Origin: Deltaproteobacteria bacterium
GTDB lineage: Bacteria; Desulfobacterota; DSM-4660; Desulfatiglandales; Desulfatiglandaceae
Reading direction: 5' to 3'
NCBI GenBank assembly: GCA_019313765.1
Contig: JAFDAP010000055.1
Coordinates: 1 to 8,401, forward strand
DNA: 8,401 nt
The notes below the pieces were generated by a model. It did not search any database, had not been told where the DNA came from, and saw only the letters and a list, made by a program, of their open reading frames with translations. A program made the position numbers and the translations under genes. How positions within the stretch are numbered: the stretch's first letter is position 1; the number at the start of each line of letters is the position of its first letter. Shown in pieces: positions 1 through 5,737 of this stretch.

Positions 1-106
1 TACTCGGCGGAGGAGGGCTACCCCTCCCCCGCCATTTGAAGTGAATTCAAATGGTTCCACCCTCTCCGAGGCGTAGGCTCTACGAGCCGGAGGCCCACCC
101 CAGGCC
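1..106. repeat. 106-bp terminal direct repeat, left copy
   Basis: Every base of 1-106 recurs at 8296-8401. The unit is highly structured. A GC-rich hairpin lies near 6-31. A perfect 9-bp stem pairs 32-40 with 46-54 around a GTGAA loop. CGTAG/CTACG arms lie around 72-84, and CTCGG (3-7) can pair with CCGAG (66-70). It carries no credible ORF. It is either the overlap of a circular assembly or a dispersed palindromic repeat; the sequence alone cannot decide. Confidence 0.9.
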
Positions 107-157
107 GGGGCTTAAGCGCTCTCGGCCTGTTGATGGACTTTTTACGAGTCCATCAAC
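101..157. repeat. Palindromic right end of a CTCGTAAAAAG-type element
   Basis: CAGGCCG (101-107) pairs with CGGCCTG (123-129). A perfect 11-bp inverted repeat, GTTGATGGACT (129-139) with AGTCCATCAAC (147-157), follows at once. The right arm contains CTTTTTACGAG (138-148), the same terminal motif seen at 478-488 and 8240-8250. Read across the window ends, it would close the element that opens at 8269. Confidence 0.75.
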
Positions 158-285
158 TTTATGTCGTTCGATGCGCCGCAAAACCAACTGAACCTGTGAA
201 CGGGTACGATAGCACATGCCCTGTGGGAAGTGTTTCAGGAGTGGCGGATTAATAGAGAACGTCAAAGTCCAAATAGCAGATAGAG

Positions 286-540
286 AAAAATCCCCCTCAA
301 CCCGCCAGAGGCGGGTAAATCCCCCTTTAAAAAAGGGGGAAGATTATGAAAAAACTTGCTTTTTATTAAGTACAAAACATGATGGCCTCGTAAAAAGGCG
401 AAATGTTCTTTTTTCCGTCATTCCGTCCCGGATCGTAGTCCGGGATGACGGCCAAGCCGGAATGACGAACTTTGGGACTTTTTACGAGATTGTCAAACAT
501 AAGTTCCCCCCTTTTTTAAAGGGGGTTAGGGGGGATTTTA
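286..540. repeat. Nested inverted-repeat element (CCCCCTTT arms)
   Basis: The left arm (about 286-343) and right arm (501-540) are inverted copies of one unit. Each contains a CCCCCTTT/AAAGGGGG hairpin, at 321-339 and 506-525, and an AAAATCCCCC-type outer end. The left arm is interrupted by a small palindrome, CCCGCCAGAGGCGGG (301-315), absent from the right arm. A second element, with CTCGTAAAAAG ends, lies inside (387-488). The open frame crossing this region is repeat sequence and has no protein-like features. The stretch 158-285 shows nothing recognisable. Confidence 0.75.
387..488. repeat. MITE-like element A with CTCGTAAAAAG inverted ends
   Basis: CTCGTAAAAAG (387-397) and its reverse complement CTTTTTACGAG (478-488) bound 102 bp. 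Inside, GTCATTCCG (417-425) faces CGGAATGAC (458-466), and TCCCGGA (426-432) pairs with TCCGGGA (439-445). The element has no ORF of its own. Its ends match those of the elements near 8130-8250 and 8269 onwards, so this is a dispersed, non-autonomous family. Confidence 0.75.
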
Positions 541-599
541 AAATAGGGCAATTATTGTTGTAAAATTATTAGGTTAGGGCTCAGTTTGACTTAGCCCTG
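527..599 (+). repeat. 73-bp direct repeat upstream of parA (copy 1)
   Basis: This stretch is closely matched by 1785-1856. Shared blocks include TAGGGGGGATTTTA, GCAATTATTGTTGTAAAATTA and CAGTTTGACTTAGCCCTG. It ends 34 nt before the parA start. In this copy AGGGCT (575-580) can pair with AGCCCT (593-598). It may carry promoter or operator information, but I cannot assign convincing -35/-10 boxes. Confidence 0.7.
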
Positions 600-633
600 G
601 GCGGATTAAAACGAGATATCATAAGTTGCGAAT

Positions 634-1392
634 ATGGGTCATATTATCTGCATAGTTAGTCAAAAAGGCGGTGTCGGGAAAACCACAACGGCAATCAATT
701 TGTCGGCGGCCTTTGCCGTAGCTGAAAGGAACGCCTTACTGGTAGATTGTGACCCACAGGGAAATGCGACTACGGGTATGGGGATCGACAAGACAAGATT
801 AAAAAAATCTCTTTATCATGCCATGACCGGAAAAGTGATGGTAAAGGAACTCATTACTGAAAGCTCTCTTGAATTCTTAAAAATCCTTCCTGCACGTATC
901 GATCTCATCCGCGCCGACGAGGAACTGAGGTCAAAACCTTGCAAAGAAATGATATTGCATAATCTTCTCAGAGATCTCAAGGAGACATATGACTATATCA
1001 TTATCGACTCCCCACCCTCACTAAGCCTCCTTACAGTAAATGCCTTAACCGCTGCAGATTTGCTGATAATTCCTCTCCAATGTGAATTTTACGCTTTAGA
1101 GGGACTCCGCTATCTATTGAAGACCTTTCAGATCTTAAAGAAAAAATTCAATCCCGACATCAAAATTGCCGGAATACTTTTGACCATGTTTGAGACAGGG
1201 GAAATAATTTCCCAGCAAATTGCAAAAGCGGCCCGATATCATTTTAAAGATATGGTATTCAAAACCGTGATCCCAAGAAATGTGCACTTGCGGGAGTCCT
1301 CCAGTCACGGGAAACCTCTTGTGCTGAAGAATATTATGTCGCATGGATCCCAGAGTTACCTTAAACTGGCTCGAGAGTTTATGGAAAGGTGA
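634..1392 (+). CDS. ParA/Soj-family P-loop ATPase, orphan (no ParB)
   Basis: A 252-aa ParA-family ATPase of the deviant Walker A type. KGGVGKTT lies at residues 11-18, with the signature lysine K11 and catalytic-loop K16. The A' motif (LLVDCDPQGN) has Asp38, and the Walker B-like IIIDSPPS has Asp125. The length and immediate P-loop start mean it lacks the N-terminal helix-turn-helix of plasmid P1-type ParA. It belongs to the short Soj/chromosomal class or to cargo-positioning relatives. These ATPases dimerise on ATP, bind DNA nonspecifically and are stimulated by a partner protein. No parB gene and no canonical parS palindrome is visible, so the partner may be one of the downstream proteins (inference). 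The ATG at 634 puts the P-loop at the usual distance, though it has no clear Shine-Dalgarno sequence. An inverted-repeat insertion separates it from the next gene. The family call is firm; the cargo is unknown. Confidence 0.93.
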   Translation: MGHIICIVSQKGGVGKTTTAINLSAAFAVAERNALLVDCDPQGNATTGMGIDKTRLKKSLYHAMTGKVMVKELITESSLEFLKILPARIDLIRADEELRSKPCKEMILHNLLRDLKETYDYIIIDSPPSLSLLTVNALTAADLLIIPLQCEFYALEGLRYLLKTFQILKKKFNPDIKIAGILLTMFETGEIISQQIAKAARYHFKDMVFKTVIPRNVHLRESSSHGKPLVLKNIMSHGSQSYLKLAREFMER

Positions 1393-1407
1393 TCCAGAGC
1401 CATGAAT

Positions 1408-1782
1408 CCCATAGCCATCAAGCTAAGCAAATTACCAACGGAGATATCACAACTTTGGGGTTTAAATCCCAAACTACAAGCACCAAATTACAAACAATAT
1501 CCAAATCTCAAATACAAATGACCAAAACAATGGCGAAGTGAATTCGAGTGAACTTTTATATGCCTTTGATAAGGCAAGAACCCCAAATATCGGCCACATT
1601 TTCAGGTTCACCCTGCTGAACAAACTGGGACTGATAAAAACAGTCAAATTCGGTTTCCCCGAAACAATGAAGATACGGCGTGTTTTGATATTGTAATTTG
1701 GAATTTATTTGGAATTTGTGATTTGTGGTTTGGTATTTTTTAAGTTTTCCGCTGGCGATATCTTTAGCTTGACGGCTATGGG
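1408..1782. repeat. 375-bp inverted-repeat element between parA and the downstream operon
   Basis: The outer ends are inverted copies: CCCATAGCCATCAAGCTAA (1408-1426) against TTAGCTTGACGGCTATGGG (1764-1782), with one mismatch. Inside these, A-rich runs of the CAAATTACAAA type (about 1477-1520) face T-rich runs of the GTAATTTGGAATTT type (about 1692-1740). This second, looser inverted repeat is typical of simple-sequence inverted repeats in environmental genomes. The unique core, about 1525-1690, includes a short open frame. The element begins only about 15 nt after the parA stop, so it probably split parA from the genes below. Confidence 0.7.
1538..1696 (+). CDS. Possible 52-aa ORF or gene remnant inside the inverted-repeat element
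   Basis: A GTG-started frame encodes 52 residues beginning VNSSELLYAFDKARTPNIGH. A basic, hydrophobic C-terminal half follows and ends in RRVLIL. The amino-acid mix looks protein-like and the frame stays open upstream through the A-rich arm. There is no good ribosome-binding site and I do not recognise a family. The stop codon falls at the start of the T-rich arm, so the core may be a captured gene fragment whose natural ends were lost. Treat this as a weak call. Confidence 0.3.
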   Translation: MNSSELLYAFDKARTPNIGHIFRFTLLNKLGLIKTVKFGFPETMKIRRVLIL

Positions 1783-1784
1783 GG

Positions 1785-1856
1785 TAGGGGGGATTTTAGA
1801 TACAGCAATTATTGTTGTAAAATTACCACCTTAACTTGCAGTTTGACTTAGCCCTG
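1785..1856 (+). repeat. 73-bp direct repeat upstream of the 171-aa gene (copy 2)
   Basis: This near copy of 527-599 differs mainly at about 1799-1804 and 1828-1840. It starts 2 nt after the inverted-repeat element. In both copies CGAATATG follows at a similar distance (627-636 region and 1882-1889). The pair may mark a duplicated upstream region that drives parA and the following operon alike, or simply another dispersed repeat. Confidence 0.7.
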
Positions 1857-1917
1857 ACTATCCCAGGATCTAATCCATTATCGAATATGAGATAATATGA
1901 TGAAAGGAGTATTCCAA

Positions 1918-2433
1918 ATGAGAATTACAGATTCGGAAGTGATCAAGAGTGGTGAAAAGGACTTAATTGATGCAATAACCGGTGATCTGGACTGGGGTGC
2001 AATAGAAGAAATTTTCCGGAGAGACCATAAACTGGGGATTGGAGAAGATGTTGAATGTAAGAAAGGCGATATTGTTGTCTATAATAATCAGGTCGCATAT
2101 AGGTTGGAATTCGATGTTAAAGTCGCCCTCTCTGTCCTCCTTGATAGAGAAGGGAACTACGTCTCAGTGACAAGTTTGGGTGATGTGCACAAAACAAATG
2201 AAGCAGATGAAAACGGTATGTTGGGAGAACCGGAAGAACAATCAACTCCGGGGGATAATACGGAATCCGAGAATGGGTATGAAAAGGCCATGGCGGAAAT
2301 CGATCAGTCTGATCATCCGGAAAATTCTGACATGGTGGAGCAAGAGCCACTTGCTGAAGATTCAGAGGAAAAAATTTCCCGCGTAGCATCTCAGGCCGGG
2401 GATATAATAGCGGAAATGGATGATGACAGATAG
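1918..2433 (+). CDS. Unknown 171-aa protein: folded N-terminal domain plus acidic tail
   Basis: I do not recognise a named family. The ATG at 1918 is preferred because AAAGGAG (1903-1909) sits 8 nt upstream; the upstream ATG at 1897 would place that site inside the gene. Residues 1-95 look like a compact domain (MRITDSEVIKSGEKDLIDAI, then GIGEDVECKKGDIVVYNNQVAYRLEFDVKVALSVLLD by alternating strands). About 96-171 is rich in Glu, Asp, Ser, Asn and Pro and very likely disordered. It has no signal peptide or membrane segment, so it should be cytoplasmic. It ends 3 nt before the zinc-ribbon gene, indicating tight co-transcription with that gene and the CheY-like receiver. The acidic tail could bind the strongly basic tail of the next product (inference). 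Confidence 0.8.
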   Translation: MRITDSEVIKSGEKDLIDAITGDLDWGAIEEIFRRDHKLGIGEDVECKKGDIVVYNNQVAYRLEFDVKVALSVLLDREGNYVSVTSLGDVHKTNEADENGMLGEPEEQSTPGDNTESENGYEKAMAEIDQSDHPENSDMVEQEPLAEDSEEKISRVASQAGDIIAEMDDDR

Positions 2434-2436
2434 GTT

Positions 2437-3918
2437 ATGGTGGAAAAGGCTATGAAACAGAATGACCTTACGGCACGTGAAATCAGAAACCTGTTCGATC
2501 AGACCCTGAGAAAGCGCATCGAAGGTTTGGTCGGAACCAGCGTTGGGTCAGGGACATTGCTCTTAAATTGTGCAACCATATCATGTCTTATCCTGCTTAC
2601 AGAGCGCGAAAACGAGATCGAGGAATTTGGCCTCGACCCATCTGAACGTTATACTCAAGAGACATTCCTTGATGAATTGGCTGAAATGGGTCTCGAATCA
2701 GATGCAGAACTAAAGAAAGCGCTCCAGGAGATGACTCAAAAGGGATACACCCGTGTTGACGCTGATGGAAGATTTTCTCCCGAGAAACCGACCATAAGTA
2801 TGGCCCATCTCCTTGATCGCATTTTTCCCGGAATGCCTGGGATGAATCTTATAGCCTACTTTATTCAAACCATGGATGAGGTGCAATCCGGGCGAAAAGA
2901 CCTGGAATTTGCAATCAGTCAGTTTGACCAAACACTACGGATGAAGGGCGTTTCCTTGAAAAAGGAGAAAACCGGACCAGGACCTGATAAGATCTTTAAG
3001 CCGCCTGTTAAGCGGGTAACCCCGCTGAAGAAAATTAGGTTACCCCGTATTTCTCATTCTGAATCAAAGATCCTGTCTTCCAGTGGCCATTCAGGCCAGA
3101 AGGAGATTAAAGATGTTCATTTTGGAGAACTTTTATCTGGGCAAGATGAGTCACCAGAGAGTTGTCCGGAGATCTGTGAAGAAAATAAGGCCAAAAAGTT
3201 AGATATGGAAGCAGATGAAAAAAGGGAGGCGTCAGGCGAGCAGAACGAAACCGAGGGCGTTTGCGCGGAACCCGAAATATCTTCAGGGACTTTACAAGAG
3301 ATACTTTCAGAGCCTGGCGCTGAAACGGTGGATTTAGCCGGTGAAGAGGATTTAGTGTTTTCGGAGTATGAGGAACAAGAGGAAGGCCTTTCAAAGCATT
3401 CGGAAACCGATTCAGAACAGATCAAATCGGTCCGGCCGGAAGAAACATTACCGCCGTCAGAAAAAGAATATGGCACAAAAAGTATTCCGGAAGAGCACGG
3501 TCCGGCTAATGCCGATAATATCATAGAAAAACGCATTGCCGCCTTTGAGGAAGATCTGGCTATGCAATGCCCCATATGCAAGTCAGCCAAGGTTCAAGCA
3601 AATGAAACTGCTATGGGTAAGGTCTATTACAAATGTTCCAATAAAAACTGTAATTTTGTAAGCTGGGGCAAACCGTATCATCTGGTTTGCCCGCAATGTA
3701 ATAACCCATTTTTGGTTGAAACTGGTGACAGGGATGGAAAAAAGATTATTAAATGTCCGAGGGCAACATGCCGCTATCGGCAAAAATCCCCCTTGGAAAT
3801 TGCGGACGAACAGAGTGAGAAAGCCGGATCATCGTCTAAAGAACCAGCCAAAAAACCCGTGATTTCCCGGAAACCCCGCAAGAGGGTAGTTAGAAGGAGA
3901 GTGGTTCGAAGAAAATGA
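2437..3918 (+). CDS. 493-aa protein with two topoisomerase-type zinc ribbons and Arg-rich tail
   Basis: There are three parts. Residues 1 to about 175 are predicted helical (AREIRNLFDQTLRKRIEGLV, later a PGMPGMNLIAYFIQTMDEV segment). About 176-370 is low-complexity, rich in Glu, Ser and Lys, probably disordered. Two C4 zinc ribbons follow: C378/C381/C400/C405 and C418/C421/C440/C445. The C-terminus is basic (RKPRKRVVRRRVVRRK). The ribbons resemble the zf-C4 repeats at the C-terminus of bacterial topoisomerase I, but the topoisomerase catalytic core is absent, so it should not be called a topoisomerase. Binding of nucleic acid by ribbons and tail is likely (inference). The start may be 2437 or ATG 2452, which has GGAAAAGG just upstream. 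The gene's stop overlaps a mini-cistron ATG (ATGA, 3915-3918). The role is unknown; the context suggests a partner of ParA or of the receiver. Confidence 0.85.
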   Translation: MVEKAMKQNDLTAREIRNLFDQTLRKRIEGLVGTSVGSGTLLLNCATISCLILLTERENEIEEFGLDPSERYTQETFLDELAEMGLESDAELKKALQEMTQKGYTRVDADGRFSPEKPTISMAHLLDRIFPGMPGMNLIAYFIQTMDEVQSGRKDLEFAISQFDQTLRMKGVSLKKEKTGPGPDKIFKPPVKRVTPLKKIRLPRISHSESKILSSSGHSGQKEIKDVHFGELLSGQDESPESCPEICEENKAKKLDMEADEKREASGEQNETEGVCAEPEISSGTLQEILSEPGAETVDLAGEEDLVFSEYEEQEEGLSKHSETDSEQIKSVRPEETLPPSEKEYGTKSIPEEHGPANADNIIEKRIAAFEEDLAMQCPICKSAKVQANETAMGKVYYKCSNKNCNFVSWGKPYHLVCPQCNNPFLVETGDRDGKKIIKCPRATCRYRQKSPLEIADEQSEKAGSSSKEPAKKPVISRKPRKRVVRRRVVRRK

Positions 3919-3971
3919 TAGAGGCCAAAATCATCGATTCTGAGGTGATTCAAGAAAAAGAGAGGCATTGA
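3915..3971 (+). CDS. 18-codon mini-cistron coupling the zinc-ribbon gene to the receiver
   Basis: This ATG overlaps the zinc-ribbon gene's stop (ATGA). The frame reads MIEAKIIDSEVIQEKERH and stops 3 nt before the receiver's ATG. It spans the receiver's ribosome-binding site (GAGAGG, about 3960-3965), so ribosomes finishing here could restart on the receiver. Its I-I-D-S-E-V-I core resembles residues 3-9 (ITDSEVI) of the 171-aa protein, which suggests the remnant of a second copy of that gene. An AAGGAG lies 15 nt upstream, farther than ideal. Translation is plausible but unproven. Confidence 0.4.
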   Translation: MIEAKIIDSEVIQEKERH

Positions 3972-3974
3972 ATT

Positions 3975-4352
3975 ATGGCACTTATTCTTATAATAGATGA
4001 TGAGACTGAAATCCGGGAAGTGCTCCGACAAATTTTGGAGCGTGCCGGATATGAGGTCATGGAAGCGTCTGATGGTAGGGAGGGGATAAATCTTTATCGC
4101 GAGAGACAAGCTGACCTGATTATCACGGACATCGTCATGCCCAAGAAAGATGGCCTTGAGACCATTACGGATCTAAGGATAGAGTTCCCTGGATCGAAGA
4201 TCATTGCTATTTCCGGCGGTGGCCGTCTCGATCCAAAACCTTATTTGGAGCTTGCTGAGGGCTTTGGCGCTGATCGTCTATTAACCAAGCCCTTTGGGCA
4301 TGAGGAATTGTTAGAAGCTGTTCAAGATCTTTTGGGGAGAAGTGACACCTGA
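3975..4352 (+). CDS. Single-domain CheY-like response regulator
   Basis: A 125-aa stand-alone receiver domain. The acidic pocket is D8/D9 (IIDDE), the phospho-acceptor is D52 (ITDIVMP), the switch residue is S80 (AISGG) and the conserved lysine is K105 (LTKPF). All catalytic positions are present, so it should accept phosphate from a histidine kinase. There is no output domain, so it must act by binding a partner, as CheY or diffusible relay receivers do. The ATG at 3975 follows GAGAGG at 9 nt and lies 3 nt past the mini-cistron stop, so it is the last gene of the 1918-4352 operon. No kinase is encoded in the window. Its link to ParA and the zinc-ribbon protein suggests phosphorylation-controlled localisation or motility (inference). 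Confidence 0.95.
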   Translation: MALILIIDDETEIREVLRQILERAGYEVMEASDGREGINLYRERQADLIITDIVMPKKDGLETITDLRIEFPGSKIIAISGGGRLDPKPYLELAEGFGADRLLTKPFGHEELLEAVQDLLGRSDT

Positions 4353-4376
4353 TTTGAACTCTGTGATAAGAATAAA

Positions 4377-4407
4377 AAGGCAGGGCCTATGGCAAGGACC
4401 CTGCCTT
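4377..4407. terminator. Hairpin terminator after the receiver gene
   Basis: AAGGCAGGG (4377-4385) pairs perfectly with CCCTGCCTT (4399-4407), a 9-bp stem with a 13-nt loop, 25 nt after the receiver stop. The A-run before the stem (4373-4378) becomes a U-run on the minus strand, so the hairpin is a classical terminator for leftward transcription. In the plus direction the U-run is poor (TTGTA). Its position still suggests it ends the operon. Confidence 0.6.
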
Positions 4408-4965
4408 GTAAAGAGGGATGTAACATGAAGTATAAGAGATTAGGCTGAACGTTGACTATCCAACAGGGTGATCGACAAAATTGCTTCCCGAGATGCCGTT
4501 ATTTTCCTGATGCAAATCTCTCTTTACATTTTCTCGAAGATTGCCAGTGGAAAAGATGCACATACATCCGAGAAGCCTTTAATTAAGCGCCAACTCAACT
4601 CTCTCTTTTGATGAATAACCTTTGGAGGCTTTGGGCCATCACATGGTTTATGTATTGTGTGTTAAAGCCATTTGTTGGCGCTTAAGAAACTTGATTCCAT
4701 TATTCCAATTGTGAGCGAAGCGAACTTAAGTTCTATATCGGCAAAAGATCAAAGTCACTTTAGTACTATTTTTTGTGCAATAATCATGCACAAAGGCTAC
4801 CCTTTTCGCCACTTTTTTTAAAAGCATTGAAACATTAAACAGTTAACCTTGTTGCGATAAAAGTATTCTGAATCAACCCTGTGTCAAAGTCGCTCTTTTC
4901 TGTTAAATTTCTGATATGGCCTGTCAATCTTTGTCATTGTGCCGTGAATACAGGGAAATATCACC
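4408..4965. other. Gene-free stretch with inverted repeats
   Basis: No protein-like frame appears on either strand. Three symmetric signals stand out. A 12-bp perfect inverted repeat, TTAAGCGCCAAC (4583-4594) with GTTGGCGCTTAA (4674-4685), encloses 79 bp. GAACTTAAGTTC (4722-4733) is a perfect palindrome. TTGTGCA/TGCACAA (4773-4793) has 7-bp arms. The rest is AT-rich. It could hold a small RNA or the relic of a mobile element; I see no match to a known RNA family. Confidence 0.45.
4773..4793. promoter_or_regulatory. Operator-like palindrome TTGTGCA-N7-TGCACAA
   Basis: The perfect 7-bp arms at 4773-4779 and 4787-4793 have a 7-bp AT-rich centre, the size and symmetry of a dimeric regulator's site. 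It lies about 170 bp upstream of the small Cys-rich gene. No regulator gene is nearby to pair it with, so the assignment is tentative. Confidence 0.3.
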
Positions 4966-5181
4966 TTGATAGATTGCCATAAATGTAAACATTATTATGT
5001 CACTTGGGATAAGCATTTTCCCCATGGCTGTAAGGCTATGGGGTTTAAATCTAAACAGCTTCCTTCAGTAACAGTGTTTGTTAGTTCTAATCGAGAATGT
5101 CTTCTATATAAGGTCAAAATTTTGACACATAGTCAAAATCAGGACCGAAGCCGCCATGATATAAATTCAGACAACCCCTAA
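4966..5181 (+). CDS. Small Cys-rich conserved protein (CxxC), 71 aa, TTG start
   Basis: The product begins MIDCHKCKHYYVTWDKHFPH, then GCKAMGFKSKQLPSVTVFVS and an NRECLLY segment. Cys4, Cys7, one Cys in HGCKA and one in RECLL form a likely four-Cys metal site. The pattern CxxC-x(n)-YVTWD...FPxGCKAxGFKS matches, from memory, a small conserved protein of unknown function found in many Proteobacteria and Desulfobacterota. The TTG start is supported by AGGGAA about 9 nt upstream and by the conserved M-I/V-D-C opening. The last 20 or so residues (ILTHSQNQDRSRHDINSDNP) are probably extra, since the conserved part ends soon after the fourth Cys. It stands alone with no operon partner. The function is unknown; zinc binding is an inference. 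Confidence 0.7.
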   Translation: MIDCHKCKHYYVTWDKHFPHGCKAMGFKSKQLPSVTVFVSSNRECLLYKVKILTHSQNQDRSRHDINSDNP

Positions 5182-5224
5182 AATAAGGTTAATAGTTTGT
5201 AATAATTGGATAATATATTTATGA

Positions 5225-5582
5225 ACCAGGGCTATACGCGGGACTCAATGTTCCAGCCTGGACCAGACCCATGAAATAGTAAAGCTCTTTCGTGATGTTT
5301 TGAATGCTGTCGCGCCGGGTGTGGCCTTGATAACAGAGACCAATGTGCCTCACAAGGAAAACGTGTCCTATTTCGGCAATGGTCATGATGAGGCGCAGAT
5401 GCTATACAACTTTGCATTGCCCCCTCTTGTCCTCCATACATTTTACACCGGGGATGTCACGGCCCTGTCCAGATGGGCGGGTGGGAAGGGCAAAGGAATA
5501 TGGCGGATATGTCTCATATAAAACAGACCGGAACGGCATGGAAGTTCCTTATGAGATCAATATAACCTGGTTCAGCGCCCTT
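5225..5582 (+). pseudogene. Decayed GH13 sucrose-phosphorylase-type gene fragment
   Basis: Two pieces of one enzyme survive in different frames. Frame 2 (about 5240-5475) reads QTHEIVKLFRDVLNAVAPGV, then ITETNVPHKENVSYFGNG and YNFALPPLVLHTFYTGDVTA. Frame 3 (about 5496-5582) reads EYGGYVSYKTDRNGMEVPYE and INITWFSAL. Both match the GH13 subfamily 18 phosphorylases (sucrose, glucosylglycerate and related). In intact members, roughly 40-50 more residues separate these blocks. The gene has thus lost both ends, suffered an internal deletion and shifted frame. The TETNVPH block probably holds the acid/base Glu. No sugar-metabolism genes are nearby. The remnant marks past gene loss or an old recombination scar. 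The family is recognised from remembered motifs; the exact substrate cannot be given. Confidence 0.82.
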
Positions 5583-5594
5583 AGAATTGAAAAA

Positions 5595-5622
5595 GACAAA
5601 TGTCAAGAATTTGGCATTTGTC
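5595..5622. repeat. Near-perfect 28-bp palindrome
   Basis: GACAAATGTCAA (5595-5606) pairs with TTGGCATTTGTC (5611-5622), 12 pairs including one G-U, around a GAAT loop. It sits right at the end of the pseudogene fragment. There is no U-run, so it is not a simple terminator; it may be an operator or a repeat unit. Confidence 0.6.
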
Positions 5623-5629
5623 ATAAAAT

Positions 5630-5653
5630 CAGGGCGAAATCCCCTGTTTTATT
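5630..5653 (+). terminator. Weak intrinsic-terminator-like hairpin
   Basis: CAGGG (5630-5634) pairs with CCCTG (5642-5646) and TTTTATT follows directly. The A-rich left flank makes it work in both directions. The stem is short, so strength is doubtful. It would insulate the cyclase promoter from upstream transcription. Confidence 0.4.
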
Positions 5654-5721
5654 CCTGTTGCCGTTTCCTTAGTATAATCTAAAGTGCCTGTAATTATTAA
5701 ATAACTTTTCGGTCACTACTT

Positions 5722-5737
5722 TGGCATAGTTTCTGCT
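5722..5737 (+). promoter_or_regulatory. Sigma-54 (-24/-12) promoter for the diguanylate cyclase
   Basis: TGGCATAGTTTCTGCT matches the sigma-54 consensus TGGCACG-N4-TTGCA, with GG at 5723-5724 and GC at 5735-5736 in the required spacing. Transcription would start near 5748, leaving a leader of about 220 nt before the cyclase. Sigma-54 commonly drives flagellar genes, which fits the neighbourhood. I saw no clear enhancer-binding site. Confidence 0.65.

Noticed and set aside
216..563. 115-aa plus-strand open frame
   Set aside because: It runs through the nested repeats (CCCCCTTT arms and element A). The protein has no domain-like pattern and the frame exists because the repeats lack stops.
3117..3590. 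157-aa minus-strand frame inside the zinc-ribbon gene
   Set aside because: It is a Ser-rich shadow of the low-complexity acidic region on the plus strand. It has no ribosome-binding site.
2437..3918. DNA topoisomerase I
   Set aside because: Only the C4 ribbons match. There is no Toprim domain and no catalytic tyrosine region.
5343..5672. 109-aa plus-strand frame as an intact gene
   Set aside because: Only its middle (GYVSYK to WFSAL) is enzyme-like. The first part is an out-of-frame reading of the same pseudogene and the tail runs into a palindrome.
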